Below the pieces are notes generated by a model that did no database searches, was not told the DNA's origin, and saw only the letters and a list, made by a program, of their open reading frames with translations. A program made the translations under genes and the position numbers. Positions 55,038 to 63,032 of a stretch of 64,000 nt of DNA are shown here, piece after piece. Source of the stretch: Xylanimonas cellulosilytica (lineage in GTDB: Bacteria > Actinomycetota > Actinomycetes > Actinomycetales > Actinomycetaceae); NCBI GenBank assembly GCA_001072465.1, contig JVKM01000014.1, forward strand, positions 1-64,000. Direction: 5' to 3'. Each line of letters begins with the position of its first letter. Within the stretch, counting starts at the first letter, position 1.

Positions 55038-56039
55038 CTAGTGTGTGTTGCGGCGTGCGCGCATGACCTGAAGCGCGGAGACGCCGGTTCCCACGATGAT
55101 GAGCAGGCCCAGGGCGAAGCCCTGCCAGAACGTCGGGATTCCCATGAGGATCATGGAGTTTTGGACGATGACGATGAGCAGCGTGCCGAGCATGACGCCC
55201 GTCAGCGAGCCCTTGCCGCCGGTGATGGCGGTGCCGCCCAGGACGACGGCCGCGATGACCATCATTTCCATGCCGAGCAGGTTGGTCGGGTGCATCTGTC
55301 CCATGGAGCAGGTGCGGACCATGCCGGCCAGGGCGGCGATGACGCCGACGAGGACGTAGAGCCAGAACTTGGTGGCGCGCACCTTGAAGCCGACGCGGGC
55401 GGCCGCGGACTCGTCGCCGCCGAGGGCGAAGAGGGAGCGTCCGAACATCGTGTAGCGGGTGACGAAGAAGGCCACCGCGACGACCGCGACGAGGATCAGG
55501 AAGGACACGGGCATGGAGGACTGGAGGCCGGAGCTTTCGTTGCGGGCGACGAAGAGGGACGCGGATCCGAAGGAGCGCATGGACTCGGGGATCGTGTTGA
55601 TCTGCACGGATTTGAGCGCGCCCTGCATGACGCCGTTGAACACGTTGGCGGTGCCCAGGGTGATGATCAGCGTGGGCACGGTCAGCCTGGAGGTGAAGAT
55701 GCCGTTGAATGCGCCGAGGACCGCGCCGAGGGCGGCGGCGATCAGGAAGGGCACGATGACGGGCCCGTTCCACCCGTTGTCGACGAGGACTTTCGTGGTC
55801 ACGTAGACCGCAAGGGAGGCCAGCGCCGGGAAGGACACGTCGATGCCGCCGGAGACGAGGACGAGGTGCGCGGCGACGGCGAAGAGGCCGGGCACCACCA
55901 TCGCACCGGCCAGGTCGACGAGGTTGTTGGCCGTGTAGAACTGTCCGGAGCGCGCCTGGATGACCAGGGTGAGCGCGGCGATGACCAGGAACACCCAGAA
56001 TTCGTTGGCGCGCAGGACTTTCGTGATGAGTCGGGGCAT
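55038..56039 (-). CDS. CUT2 sugar ABC transporter permease (first)
   Basis: A 333-aa permease with LVSGGIDVSFPALASLA and VLGGTAITGGKGSLTG motifs, typical of the BPD_transp_2 family (ribose, xylose, AI-2). TAATG overlap with the ATPase gene means tight coupling. Confidence 0.9.
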   Translation of the reverse strand: MPRLITKVLRANEFWVFLVIAALTLVIQARSGQFYTANNLVDLAGAMVVPGLFAVAAHLVLVSGGIDVSFPALASLAVYVTTKVLVDNGWNGPVIVPFLIAAALGAVLGAFNGIFTSRLTVPTLIITLGTANVFNGVMQGALKSVQINTIPESMRSFGSASLFVARNESSGLQSSMPVSFLILVAVVAVAFFVTRYTMFGRSLFALGGDESAAARVGFKVRATKFWLYVLVGVIAALAGMVRTCSMGQMHPTNLLGMEMMVIAAVVLGGTAITGGKGSLTGVMLGTLLIVIVQNSMILMGIPTFWQGFALGLLIIVGTGVSALQVMRARRNTH

Positions 56040-57565
56040 TAGTTCTCTCCCCCTTCGGTCGACGAGGCCGGGGCCTGGTCTTCGGACAGGAGCCGGGTCA
56101 GTTCGGCCTCGGTGAGGGTGTCGGGGTTGATCGGGTCGCTCAGGTGCCCGGCTCGCATGATGGCGATGGTCGAGCAGTTGGTGAGCACTTCAGCGATGTC
56201 GTCGGAGATGATGATGACGGCCATGCCTTGCGCGGCGAGTTCACGCAGGATCGAGTGGATCGTGAATTTGGAGCCGATGTCGACGCCGACGGTGGGCCCG
56301 TTGAGGATGAGGACGGAGGGCTTGGTGGCGAGCCACTTGGCCAGGACGACCTTTTGCTGGTTGCCGCCCGACAGGGTGTTGACGGCGTTGGCGGGGTCGG
56401 GGGTGACGACGTCGAGGCGCTTCACCCACTTCTTCTCTTCGTCGCGGATGGCTTTCTTGTCGATGAATCCGAGGGCCTTGGTGAAGGATTCCATCTCGGA
56501 GATCGTGATGTTTTCGCCGATCGAGCGCGAGAGGAAGAGGCCTTCGGTGAGTCGGTCTTCGGGGACGTAGGCGATGCCGGCGGCGATCGCGTCGCGCACG
56601 CCTCGCAGGGTGACATCCTGGCCTTTGACGCGGATGCGCCCAGAGTCAAGGGGGAGCATCCCGAAGAGGGACATGGCAAGTTCGGTGCGCCCAGAGCCGA
56701 GGAGGCCGGTGATGCCGAGGATTTCGCCGGGCCGCACGCTCAGGGAGGCGTCAGCGAAGGCGCCGCTCACGGTTGCGCCCTCAACCTCGAGGATCGGGGC
56801 ATCGGTGATGTCGCCGGGCTGGTAGCGCTCCTCGTCGAAGTCGCGCCCGGTCATGTGGCGGGCGAAGCTGGCGCGGTCGAGCTCTTCCTTCGGGCAGGTG
56901 ATGACCTTGTGTCCGCTGCGCAGGATGGTGAAGCGCTGCGCGATTTCGAAGACTTCTTCGAGCTTGTGGGACACGAAGAGGATCGCGATGCCTCGTGATT
57001 GCAGGTCGGCGACGATGTTGAAGAGGGCGCGCACTTCCTTCTTGGTGAGGGCGGTCGTGGGCTCGTCCATGATGATGAGTTTCGCATCGCCCATGAGTGC
57101 GCGGCTGATGGCGACGAGCTGCTTGTCAGCGACGGAGAGGTTGCCGACGAGTTCGTCTAGGTCGACCTGGAAGCCGATCTTCGCGACGGCTTCGCGGGCG
57201 ACTTCGCGCATGCGCGAGCGGTTGACGAGGCGGCGTCCGGCGGCGACTTCGCTGCCGAGCGCGATGTTCTCCATGACGGAGAGGTTGGGGAAGATGGAGA
57301 AGTCCTGGTAGATGACGCGTACGCCCGCGTCGATGGCGTCGGCGGGTGTCAGGCGCGTAAACTCGCGGCCCCCGATGGAGACCGTGCCCTGTTCGGGGGT
57401 GTGGACTCCGGAGATGACTTTAATGAGGGTGGATTTGCCCGACCCGTTTTCTCCGGCGAGGCAGTGGATTTCTCCGGGCGCGATGTCGAGGTCGATGTCG
57501 ACCAGGGCTCGCACGCCTGCGAAGGATTTGCTGACGTGTCGTACCGCCAGCACTGGGGTGTCCAT
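56039..57565 (-). CDS. CUT2 sugar ABC transporter ATPase, two fused domains
   Basis: A 508-aa RbsA/MglA-like ATPase. Domain 1 (1-240): Walker A GENGSGKST, signature region LSVADKQLV, Walker B LIIMDEPTTAL. Domain 2 (255-500): degenerate Walker A region GLLGSGRTE, signature LSGGNQQK, and Walker B LILNGPTVGVD in which the usual Asp-Glu is Asn-Gly, so the second site probably does not hydrolyse ATP. The C-terminal codons hold one 14-base motif copy (56061-56074). A hairpin (57601-57634) precedes it. Confidence 0.92.
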   Translation of the reverse strand: MDTPVLAVRHVSKSFAGVRALVDIDLDIAPGEIHCLAGENGSGKSTLIKVISGVHTPEQGTVSIGGREFTRLTPADAIDAGVRVIYQDFSIFPNLSVMENIALGSEVAAGRRLVNRSRMREVAREAVAKIGFQVDLDELVGNLSVADKQLVAISRALMGDAKLIIMDEPTTALTKKEVRALFNIVADLQSRGIAILFVSHKLEEVFEIAQRFTILRSGHKVITCPKEELDRASFARHMTGRDFDEERYQPGDITDAPILEVEGATVSGAFADASLSVRPGEILGITGLLGSGRTELAMSLFGMLPLDSGRIRVKGQDVTLRGVRDAIAAGIAYVPEDRLTEGLFLSRSIGENITISEMESFTKALGFIDKKAIRDEEKKWVKRLDVVTPDPANAVNTLSGGNQQKVVLAKWLATKPSVLILNGPTVGVDIGSKFTIHSILRELAAQGMAVIIISDDIAEVLTNCSTIAIMRAGHLSDPINPDTLTEAELTRLLSEDQAPASSTEGGEN

Positions 57566-57600
57566 GTGGTGTCCTTTCCGACGCGTGGTGCCGACCCGGG

Positions 57601-57634
57601 GCCACGGCCTCGTTCATTGGGACGAGGCCGTGGC
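57601..57634 (-). terminator. Intercistronic hairpin between binding-protein and ATPase genes
   Basis: GCCACGGCCTCGT (57601-57613) pairs perfectly with ACGAGGCCGTGGC (57622-57634). Another inverted pair of the 14-base motif. Likely attenuates read-through so the binding protein is made in excess. Confidence 0.75.
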
Positions 57635-57662
57635 GCGCGGGTGGTCGTGTGCGGTGAATCGG

Positions 57663-58712
57663 TTAGAAGCCGAGGGAGTCGACGTTGTCCTTGGTGATCT
57701 GGATCCAGCCGTTGCCTTCGAGGACCTTGGTGGAGCCTTCGGAGAAGTGCATGGATTCGTATCCCTTGACGCCAAGATTGACACCGTCTTCGATCTTTTC
57801 ACCGTTGAGGACCTTGGTAGCCAGGGATGCCATGGCGTAGCCGGCGTCCGCGGGGTCCCAGAGGGTCAGGGTCGACACGGAGCCGTCCTTGAGGATCTGG
57901 GCGTTGGCGGCGGGCATGCCCGTGCCTGCGGTGAAGACTTTGCCCTTGAGGCCGAGTTCTTCGATGGCGCGGGCGGTGCCGGGCGCGTCGAAGGAGGAGG
58001 TGCCAAGGATGCCCTTGACTTCGGGGTACTTCTTGAGGACTTCCTTGGCGGTCTGGTAGGCGGTTTCACCGTTGTCCTGGGATTCGACGCGGGGCTCGGC
58101 TTCGAGCAGCGTCATCTTGGGGTACTTCTCCTTCTGGTGGGCGACGGCGCCGTCTGCCCATTCGTTGTGGGAGGCGTTGGTGACGTGGCCGACCATGGTG
58201 GTGTAGACGCCTTCTTCACCCATGGCTTGGGCGAGGTTGTCCATGATGAACGCGCCGTATTCGCTGTTGTTGAAGGCTTCGATGTCGTACATCGTGTTCT
58301 GCTGGGAGGCGCCTTCGTGGGTGACGACGACGATGCCTGCGTCCATGGCCTGCTTGAGGACGGGCTCGATGGCTCCGGGGTCGACGGGGACGACGCAGAT
58401 GGCGTCGACGCCTTGGGCGATGAGGTCTTGGATGACCTGGGCCTGCATGGTGGCGTCGGTTTCAGCGGGGCCCTTCTGGAAGGCGTTCATGCCGGTGTCT
58501 TCGGCGTACTTCTTGACGCCGGTTTCCATGCGGACGAACCAGGGGTTGGTGGCGTCCTTGGGAACGACGGCGATCGTGTAGTTGCCGTCTCCGCCGCCCT
58601 TCGCTGCGGGGCTGGACGAGGATTGTGCGGTGTCGCCGGGGGTGCAGGCGCCGAGGGCGAGGGCGCATGCGGATGCGGCGACGAGGGCTGTAGCTGCGAG
58701 GCGGGGCTTCAT
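57663..58712 (-). CDS. CUT2 substrate-binding lipoprotein (AI-2/rhamnose-like)
   Basis: A 349-aa Peripla_BP_4 lipoprotein, lipobox LALGAC (Cys23). The mature part begins NYTIAVVPKDATNPWFVRME and contains KGPAETDATMQAQVIQDLIA and VVPVDPGAIEPVLKQAM, a pattern close to LsrB/RhaS-like binding proteins for AI-2 or rhamnose. GAGGAG lies upstream of ATG 58712, and the open frame further up to 59063 has no support. First gene of the operon down to the isomerase. Confidence 0.9.
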   Translation of the reverse strand: MKPRLAATALVAASACALALGACTPGDTAQSSSSPAAKGGGDGNYTIAVVPKDATNPWFVRMETGVKKYAEDTGMNAFQKGPAETDATMQAQVIQDLIAQGVDAICVVPVDPGAIEPVLKQAMDAGIVVVTHEGASQQNTMYDIEAFNNSEYGAFIMDNLAQAMGEEGVYTTMVGHVTNASHNEWADGAVAHQKEKYPKMTLLEAEPRVESQDNGETAYQTAKEVLKKYPEVKGILGTSSFDAPGTARAIEELGLKGKVFTAGTGMPAANAQILKDGSVSTLTLWDPADAGYAMASLATKVLNGEKIEDGVNLGVKGYESMHFSEGSTKVLEGNGWIQITKDNVDSLGF

Positions 58713-59194
58713 AGGAGTCTCCTCTGTGTGGATCAACGTCGGTGTTGAGGTTGTGGTTGTGCGGCGGCTCTGCTGGGGTGCGGCGGTGCCAGGCGTGTCC
58801 GTCTTCGTTGCTGGACCCACCCTGCGGTGCCGCGTGTGCGGTGCTGCTGCGTGCCGGGTGCTCCCGTCTTTGGGGGCGCGTCGGCGTGCCCCCAATCCTA
58901 GGCCACGCGGGTGGTGGCGTTCACTTTCCGGGTCTGTTTTGGACGAGGCCGGGGCGGGTTTTTGGGGTGCGGTTGCGGCGGTTTTGAGCTGATTTGTCTG
59001 ACGTATGGGCGGGGGCGTTAGTCCAGACAAATACTGTCCAAGATGGACTGCTATGAACCGCACTATTGCTAGCTGGAGCGGCGCACACTCGTGCGGTGAC
59101 GCGCATCATAACTGCACATTTGTGCGATTCTATGCGCGGGCGCGGGAGGATGTGCAGGGCGTGGGCACGCACCCCCTCCCGCGCCTACCAAGGT
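58713..59194. promoter_or_regulatory. Control region upstream of the CUT2 operon
   Basis: A 480-base gap without a gene. It has the 14-base motif at 58942 and an inverted repeat TTTGTCTG (58993-59000) / CAGACAAA (59024-59031); read on the minus strand TTGTCT is 17 nt from CATACG, a plausible -35/-10 pair. GTCCAAGATGGAC (59036-59048) is a second small palindrome. Confidence 0.4.
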
Positions 59195-59707
59195 CTAGCT
59201 CTGCTTGGCGGCTTCGACAACCTCGTACCATTCTCGCTCGGTGAGGCCCCTCTGGCGGGCCACCATGTAAGCATTCCTTCGATGCTGCTGCCGATCAACC
59301 TCGAGCTCACTCGGGTTTATCACCTTTCCATATGCTCCTGCCCCTGAGAGAGCAGCCGCAACCACGGGGATCGCTAGCGTCAGATTCATACTCAACTCGA
59401 GTTTCGATCCTTCTGTCGGGCTGAAGACAATCTCCCTAAGAGACGGCTTTCCGAACAGCCAATACATGACGACAGTGATGCCACAACACAGGATGCACAC
59501 CAACGCAGCGATCGCTGATGTCTTGAGTCGCGCCTTCCGTTCCCTTGAGACAATCGAACTGGCCAGCAGATACTCCTCGCCAAGCTCAGGCAGCGTCAGG
59601 GACGCCAACGTCCGAGTTCCGTTGATCTGATTGAGCGTTCCGTTCAGGTCCCCACCGAACTGCGCGATCTGGTTGCCATCCCCATTGTTGGCAATTTTCT
59701 GAGACAT
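59195..59707 (-). CDS. Small two-TM protein with N-terminal GDGNQ motif
   Basis: A 170-aa protein. Residues 1-30 are Gly/Asn/Gln-rich (ANNGDGNQIAQFGGDLNGT), like short amyloid-type signalling motifs found at the ends of some bacterial immune effectors. Two hydrophobic segments follow (about 65-90 and 105-125), then a charged helical tail ending EREWYEVVEAAKQS. A strong GAGGAGGGG ribosome site precedes ATG 59707. It lies beside a restriction system. I do not recognise a named family; the motif reading is inference. Confidence 0.6.
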   Translation of the reverse strand: MSQKIANNGDGNQIAQFGGDLNGTLNQINGTRTLASLTLPELGEEYLLASSIVSRERKARLKTSAIAALVCILCCGITVVMYWLFGKPSLREIVFSPTEGSKLELSMNLTLAIPVVAAALSGAGAYGKVINPSELEVDRQQHRRNAYMVARQRGLTEREWYEVVEAAKQS

Positions 59708-60321
59708 CCCGTCCCCTCCTCTGGGTCACATTGCCGACCGCCATGGTCGACAAACAAAACGTTAAGGAGGGCCATGCTCATCTGCGCCCATCGCACCAAA
59801 CAACGCACAGAAATGACCGTGGGTGCACGTGCAGTCAACAAACTGATGCGCCACCAATAGGACCGAATCATGCACCAGAGCCGCCTGCAACATCTGACAC
59901 ATGAGCATACCCATCGAACGGCAAGTCATCCTGGTTGGGAACTGTAGCTTCCTCAACGGACTGGACCCAGTCGTCCTTCGGAACGCAACCACCATCCGAT
60001 TCAGCAAGGGCCCGCAGCAGAGGCACTACAACAATCTTGAGGGTCCTACGAAGCAAAAGAAACCCTCATGATTGGCCTGACTAGCGACCTCAAAACCAAC
60101 CAGACCGTTGTGGAATATGTTCGTCGATAGATGATCGTTTGAGCAAGACTTCCGGGAGCAAGTGAAAACCGCCACCCCGAAGCTCGCAAGCTCAGCTAGG
60201 ATGAGACCGTCACGACCGCAGCGTTTGTGTATATCTGTGAAGCGTTGAACTGCCAGTTGATGGAGATCAATGAACTGAAGCCTCCTACACAATCGCTGTA
60301 TCAAGAAAACTACAGGTTTGG
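59708..60321. other. Gene-poor gap upstream of hsdM
   Basis: 614 bases with no intact gene. On the minus strand 59868-60056 a 62-codon stretch includes VVVPLLRALAESDGGCV and DDWVQSVEEATVP, resembling the N-terminal winged helix of Mrr-type restriction enzymes, but it stops and the frame breaks. It may be the remnant of one; evidence is weak. Confidence 0.3.
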
Positions 60322-61902
60322 ATGACTCATATGGCGAGTAAAAAGGGCGATGAAATGACTCTCGAACGAACTCTCTGGGAGACCGCCGAGTCGATGCGCG
60401 CCAAAGGCAATCAGGAGGCATCCGAGTACAAGCATGTGGTACTCGGACTCGTGTTCCTCAAATACGTCTCCGACAAGTTCTCCGAGCGACGCCAAGAGCT
60501 CACCCAGGAACTGATCAACGAGGGTATCGACGAGGACCAGATCCCATCATTCCTGGAAGACCGAGATGAATATTCAGGTAAGAACGTCTTCTGGATTCCT
60601 GATGGTGCCCGCTGGGAGCAGTTGCAAGCCAAGGCCAAACTGCCAGGAATCGGCCAGGCCATTGACGAGGCGATGCGACTCATCGAACGTGAAAACCCCA
60701 CGCTGATGGGTGTCTTGCCGCGCAACTACGGCCGCGAGGACCTCAAGGACGAGATGCTCGGCGAGCTCATTGACCTCATCGGCTCTATCGGTTTCGGTGC
60801 GGACAGCGATCATGGGGCTGACGACATTCTCGGCCGCGTCTACGAATACTTCCTTGGCATGTTTGCCGGGGCAGAGAAGGGAAAGGACGGCGGCGAGTTC
60901 TACACGCCGCGCAGCGTGGTCAATCTGCTCGTCGAAATGCTCCAGCCGTTTAGTGGCCGTGTCTATGACCCATGCTGTGGTAGTGGTGGCATGTTCGTGC
61001 AGTCGGCCCGCTTCGTCGAAGCCCACGGTGGCAGCCGGGATGCACTGTCCATCTACGGCCAGGAAAAAGCTGCCTCCACCTGGCGTCTAGCCAAGATGAA
61101 CCTGGCACTACGAGGCATCGAAGCAGACCTTGGCCCACGGGACGCTGAAACCTTCACTGAAGACCAACACCCAGACCTGCGCGCGGACTTCATCATCGCC
61201 AACCCGCCCTTCAACCTCAAAGGCTACTGGTCAGCCGTCCTGGAGGATGATCCACGCTGGGCCTACGGCACCCCGAACGACTCCAACGCGAACTACGCGT
61301 GGATCCAGCACTTCCTCTACCACCTCGCCCCCTCAGGCTCGGTAGGCTTTGTCATGGCCAACGGCGCACTGTCATCCAAAGCGAAGACAGACGGCACCAT
61401 CCGCCAAGCCCTCGTTGAAGCAGACCTCGTGGACTGCATCGTGGCGCTACCCGACAAGCTCTTCTTCAACACCGGAATCCCAGCGTGCCTGTGGTTCCTC
61501 TCGAAGAACCGGCACGGTAACGGCCACCGCGACCGCCACGATGAGGTGCTCTTCATCGATGCTCGCAACATGGGTGAGATGATCACCCGTGCGCAACGGC
61601 AACTCACCGAAGCGGAGATCGAACGTATCGCCAGCACGTACAACACGTGGCGATCCCGCGACGCGCACGCGAACTACGAGGACGTGGCCGGATTCTGCAA
61701 AGCAGCCACCCTCGAGGAGATCCGCGACAACGACTTCATCCTCACCCCGGGACGCTACGTCGGCCTTGACCAGACAGAAGATCCCGACGCCGAGCCCGCC
61801 GAGCAGAAAATCAAGCGCCTCACCGCCGAACTCCTCGCCGAACTCGACCGCGGCCGTGAACTCGAGGAACAAATTAGAGCTCTGCTGGGGGGACAGCGAT
61901 GA
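60322..61902 (+). CDS. hsdM: Type I restriction-modification methyltransferase subunit
   Basis: A 526-aa N6-adenine methyltransferase subunit. The N-terminal helical domain (about 10-150) is followed by motif I region DPCCGSGGMFV (near 217) and catalytic NPPF (near 294). It methylates host DNA with HsdS for self-recognition. ATG 60322 has a weak AGG upstream. ATGA overlap with hsdS. hsdR is not in the window; it may lie beyond the right edge. Confidence 0.96.
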   Translation: MTHMASKKGDEMTLERTLWETAESMRAKGNQEASEYKHVVLGLVFLKYVSDKFSERRQELTQELINEGIDEDQIPSFLEDRDEYSGKNVFWIPDGARWEQLQAKAKLPGIGQAIDEAMRLIERENPTLMGVLPRNYGREDLKDEMLGELIDLIGSIGFGADSDHGADDILGRVYEYFLGMFAGAEKGKDGGEFYTPRSVVNLLVEMLQPFSGRVYDPCCGSGGMFVQSARFVEAHGGSRDALSIYGQEKAASTWRLAKMNLALRGIEADLGPRDAETFTEDQHPDLRADFIIANPPFNLKGYWSAVLEDDPRWAYGTPNDSNANYAWIQHFLYHLAPSGSVGFVMANGALSSKAKTDGTIRQALVEADLVDCIVALPDKLFFNTGIPACLWFLSKNRHGNGHRDRHDEVLFIDARNMGEMITRAQRQLTEAEIERIASTYNTWRSRDAHANYEDVAGFCKAATLEEIRDNDFILTPGRYVGLDQTEDPDAEPAEQKIKRLTAELLAELDRGRELEEQIRALLGGQR

Positions 61903-63032
61903 ATTGGAAAGCCAAACCTCTAGGCTCATGCATTGAAGTATTCGACAGTTGTCGACGCCCTGTTACCAAAAAAGATAGAGTCCTTGGTCCCTATCCATAC
62001 TATGGTGCGTCTGGCATTGTTGATTACGTAGATTCCTACATATTCGAAGGGCTCCATGTATTAGTTGCAGAAGATGGCGAGAATCTTCGGTCGAGAAAAT
62101 TGCCGATTGCATACCTTGCAGACGGCAGATTCTGGGTCAACAATCACGCACACGTTCTGCGTGCGAACGACGAAAATGACACACGTTTTCTTTCTTACAT
62201 GATTGAGTCTCTTGATCTAAGTGGGTTTATCACCGGATCGACACAACCGAAGCTCAGTCAGGCAGCTCTTCTGTCGATCCCTCTGAGATTACCTAAGCTC
62301 GCGGAGCAACGGCGGATCGCTGAGTTGCTAGGAACGTTGGACAACAAAATCGAATCTAACCAAAACCTGGCAGAGGTTATTCCTAGTCTCATAGACGCTA
62401 AGATTCATCACGCGCTTTCAGACGGCTCAGGGGATTCAATTCCTGTCAGCAAACTGGCGAAGTTTGTTAATGGTGGGGCTTATACCAAAGAGGCTTCTGG
62501 CACTGGGCGCATGGTGATACGAATCGCAGATTTGAACACTGGGCCGGGAGCTAGCACAATCTACAACGATATCGACGTGCCAGGCGATCGATTGGCGCAT
62601 TTCGGTGATCTTTTGATGTCGTGGTCTGGTTCATTGGGTGTCTATGTGTGGGTTCGCGAGGAAGCCATCGTTAATCAACATATTTTTAAAGTGATCCTCA
62701 CCGACTTCCCTGCATGGCTAGTTCACAATCGACTGAATGTCGCGCTACATGGTTTTCGAGCAATAGCCGCAGACAAGGCTACGACGATGGGACATATTCA
62801 GCGCAAACACCTGGATGAAACCTTTGTAGAAGTTCCCATTGCGAAGCTCGAGCAGCTCAATCACCTATGCGTACCACTCTGGAATCGCTTTATTTCTGCA
62901 CAACTGGAGTCTATGCGCCTAGCCGAATTACGCGACGCTCTGCTGCCTGAGCTCATGAGTGGCCGCATGCGAGTGGATGAGGCTGGGTGCCTGGTCAGTG
63001 AAGCCCTAGATGAGGAGGTCGCGGATGTCTGA
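61899..63032 (+). CDS. hsdS: Type I restriction specificity subunit
   Basis: A 377-aa protein with two target-recognition domains (about 1-160 and 175-345). The first is followed by LAEQRRIAELLGTLDNKIES, the conserved spacer helix, and the C-terminus has ELRDALLPELMSGRMRV, the second. It sets the DNA target and bridges HsdM and HsdR. AT-richer than hsdM, as usual for exchangeable HsdS. Its last codons overlap the next gene by 8 bases. Confidence 0.94.
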   Translation: MNWKAKPLGSCIEVFDSCRRPVTKKDRVLGPYPYYGASGIVDYVDSYIFEGLHVLVAEDGENLRSRKLPIAYLADGRFWVNNHAHVLRANDENDTRFLSYMIESLDLSGFITGSTQPKLSQAALLSIPLRLPKLAEQRRIAELLGTLDNKIESNQNLAEVIPSLIDAKIHHALSDGSGDSIPVSKLAKFVNGGAYTKEASGTGRMVIRIADLNTGPGASTIYNDIDVPGDRLAHFGDLLMSWSGSLGVYVWVREEAIVNQHIFKVILTDFPAWLVHNRLNVALHGFRAIAADKATTMGHIQRKHLDETFVEVPIAKLEQLNHLCVPLWNRFISAQLESMRLAELRDALLPELMSGRMRVDEAGCLVSEALDEEVADV

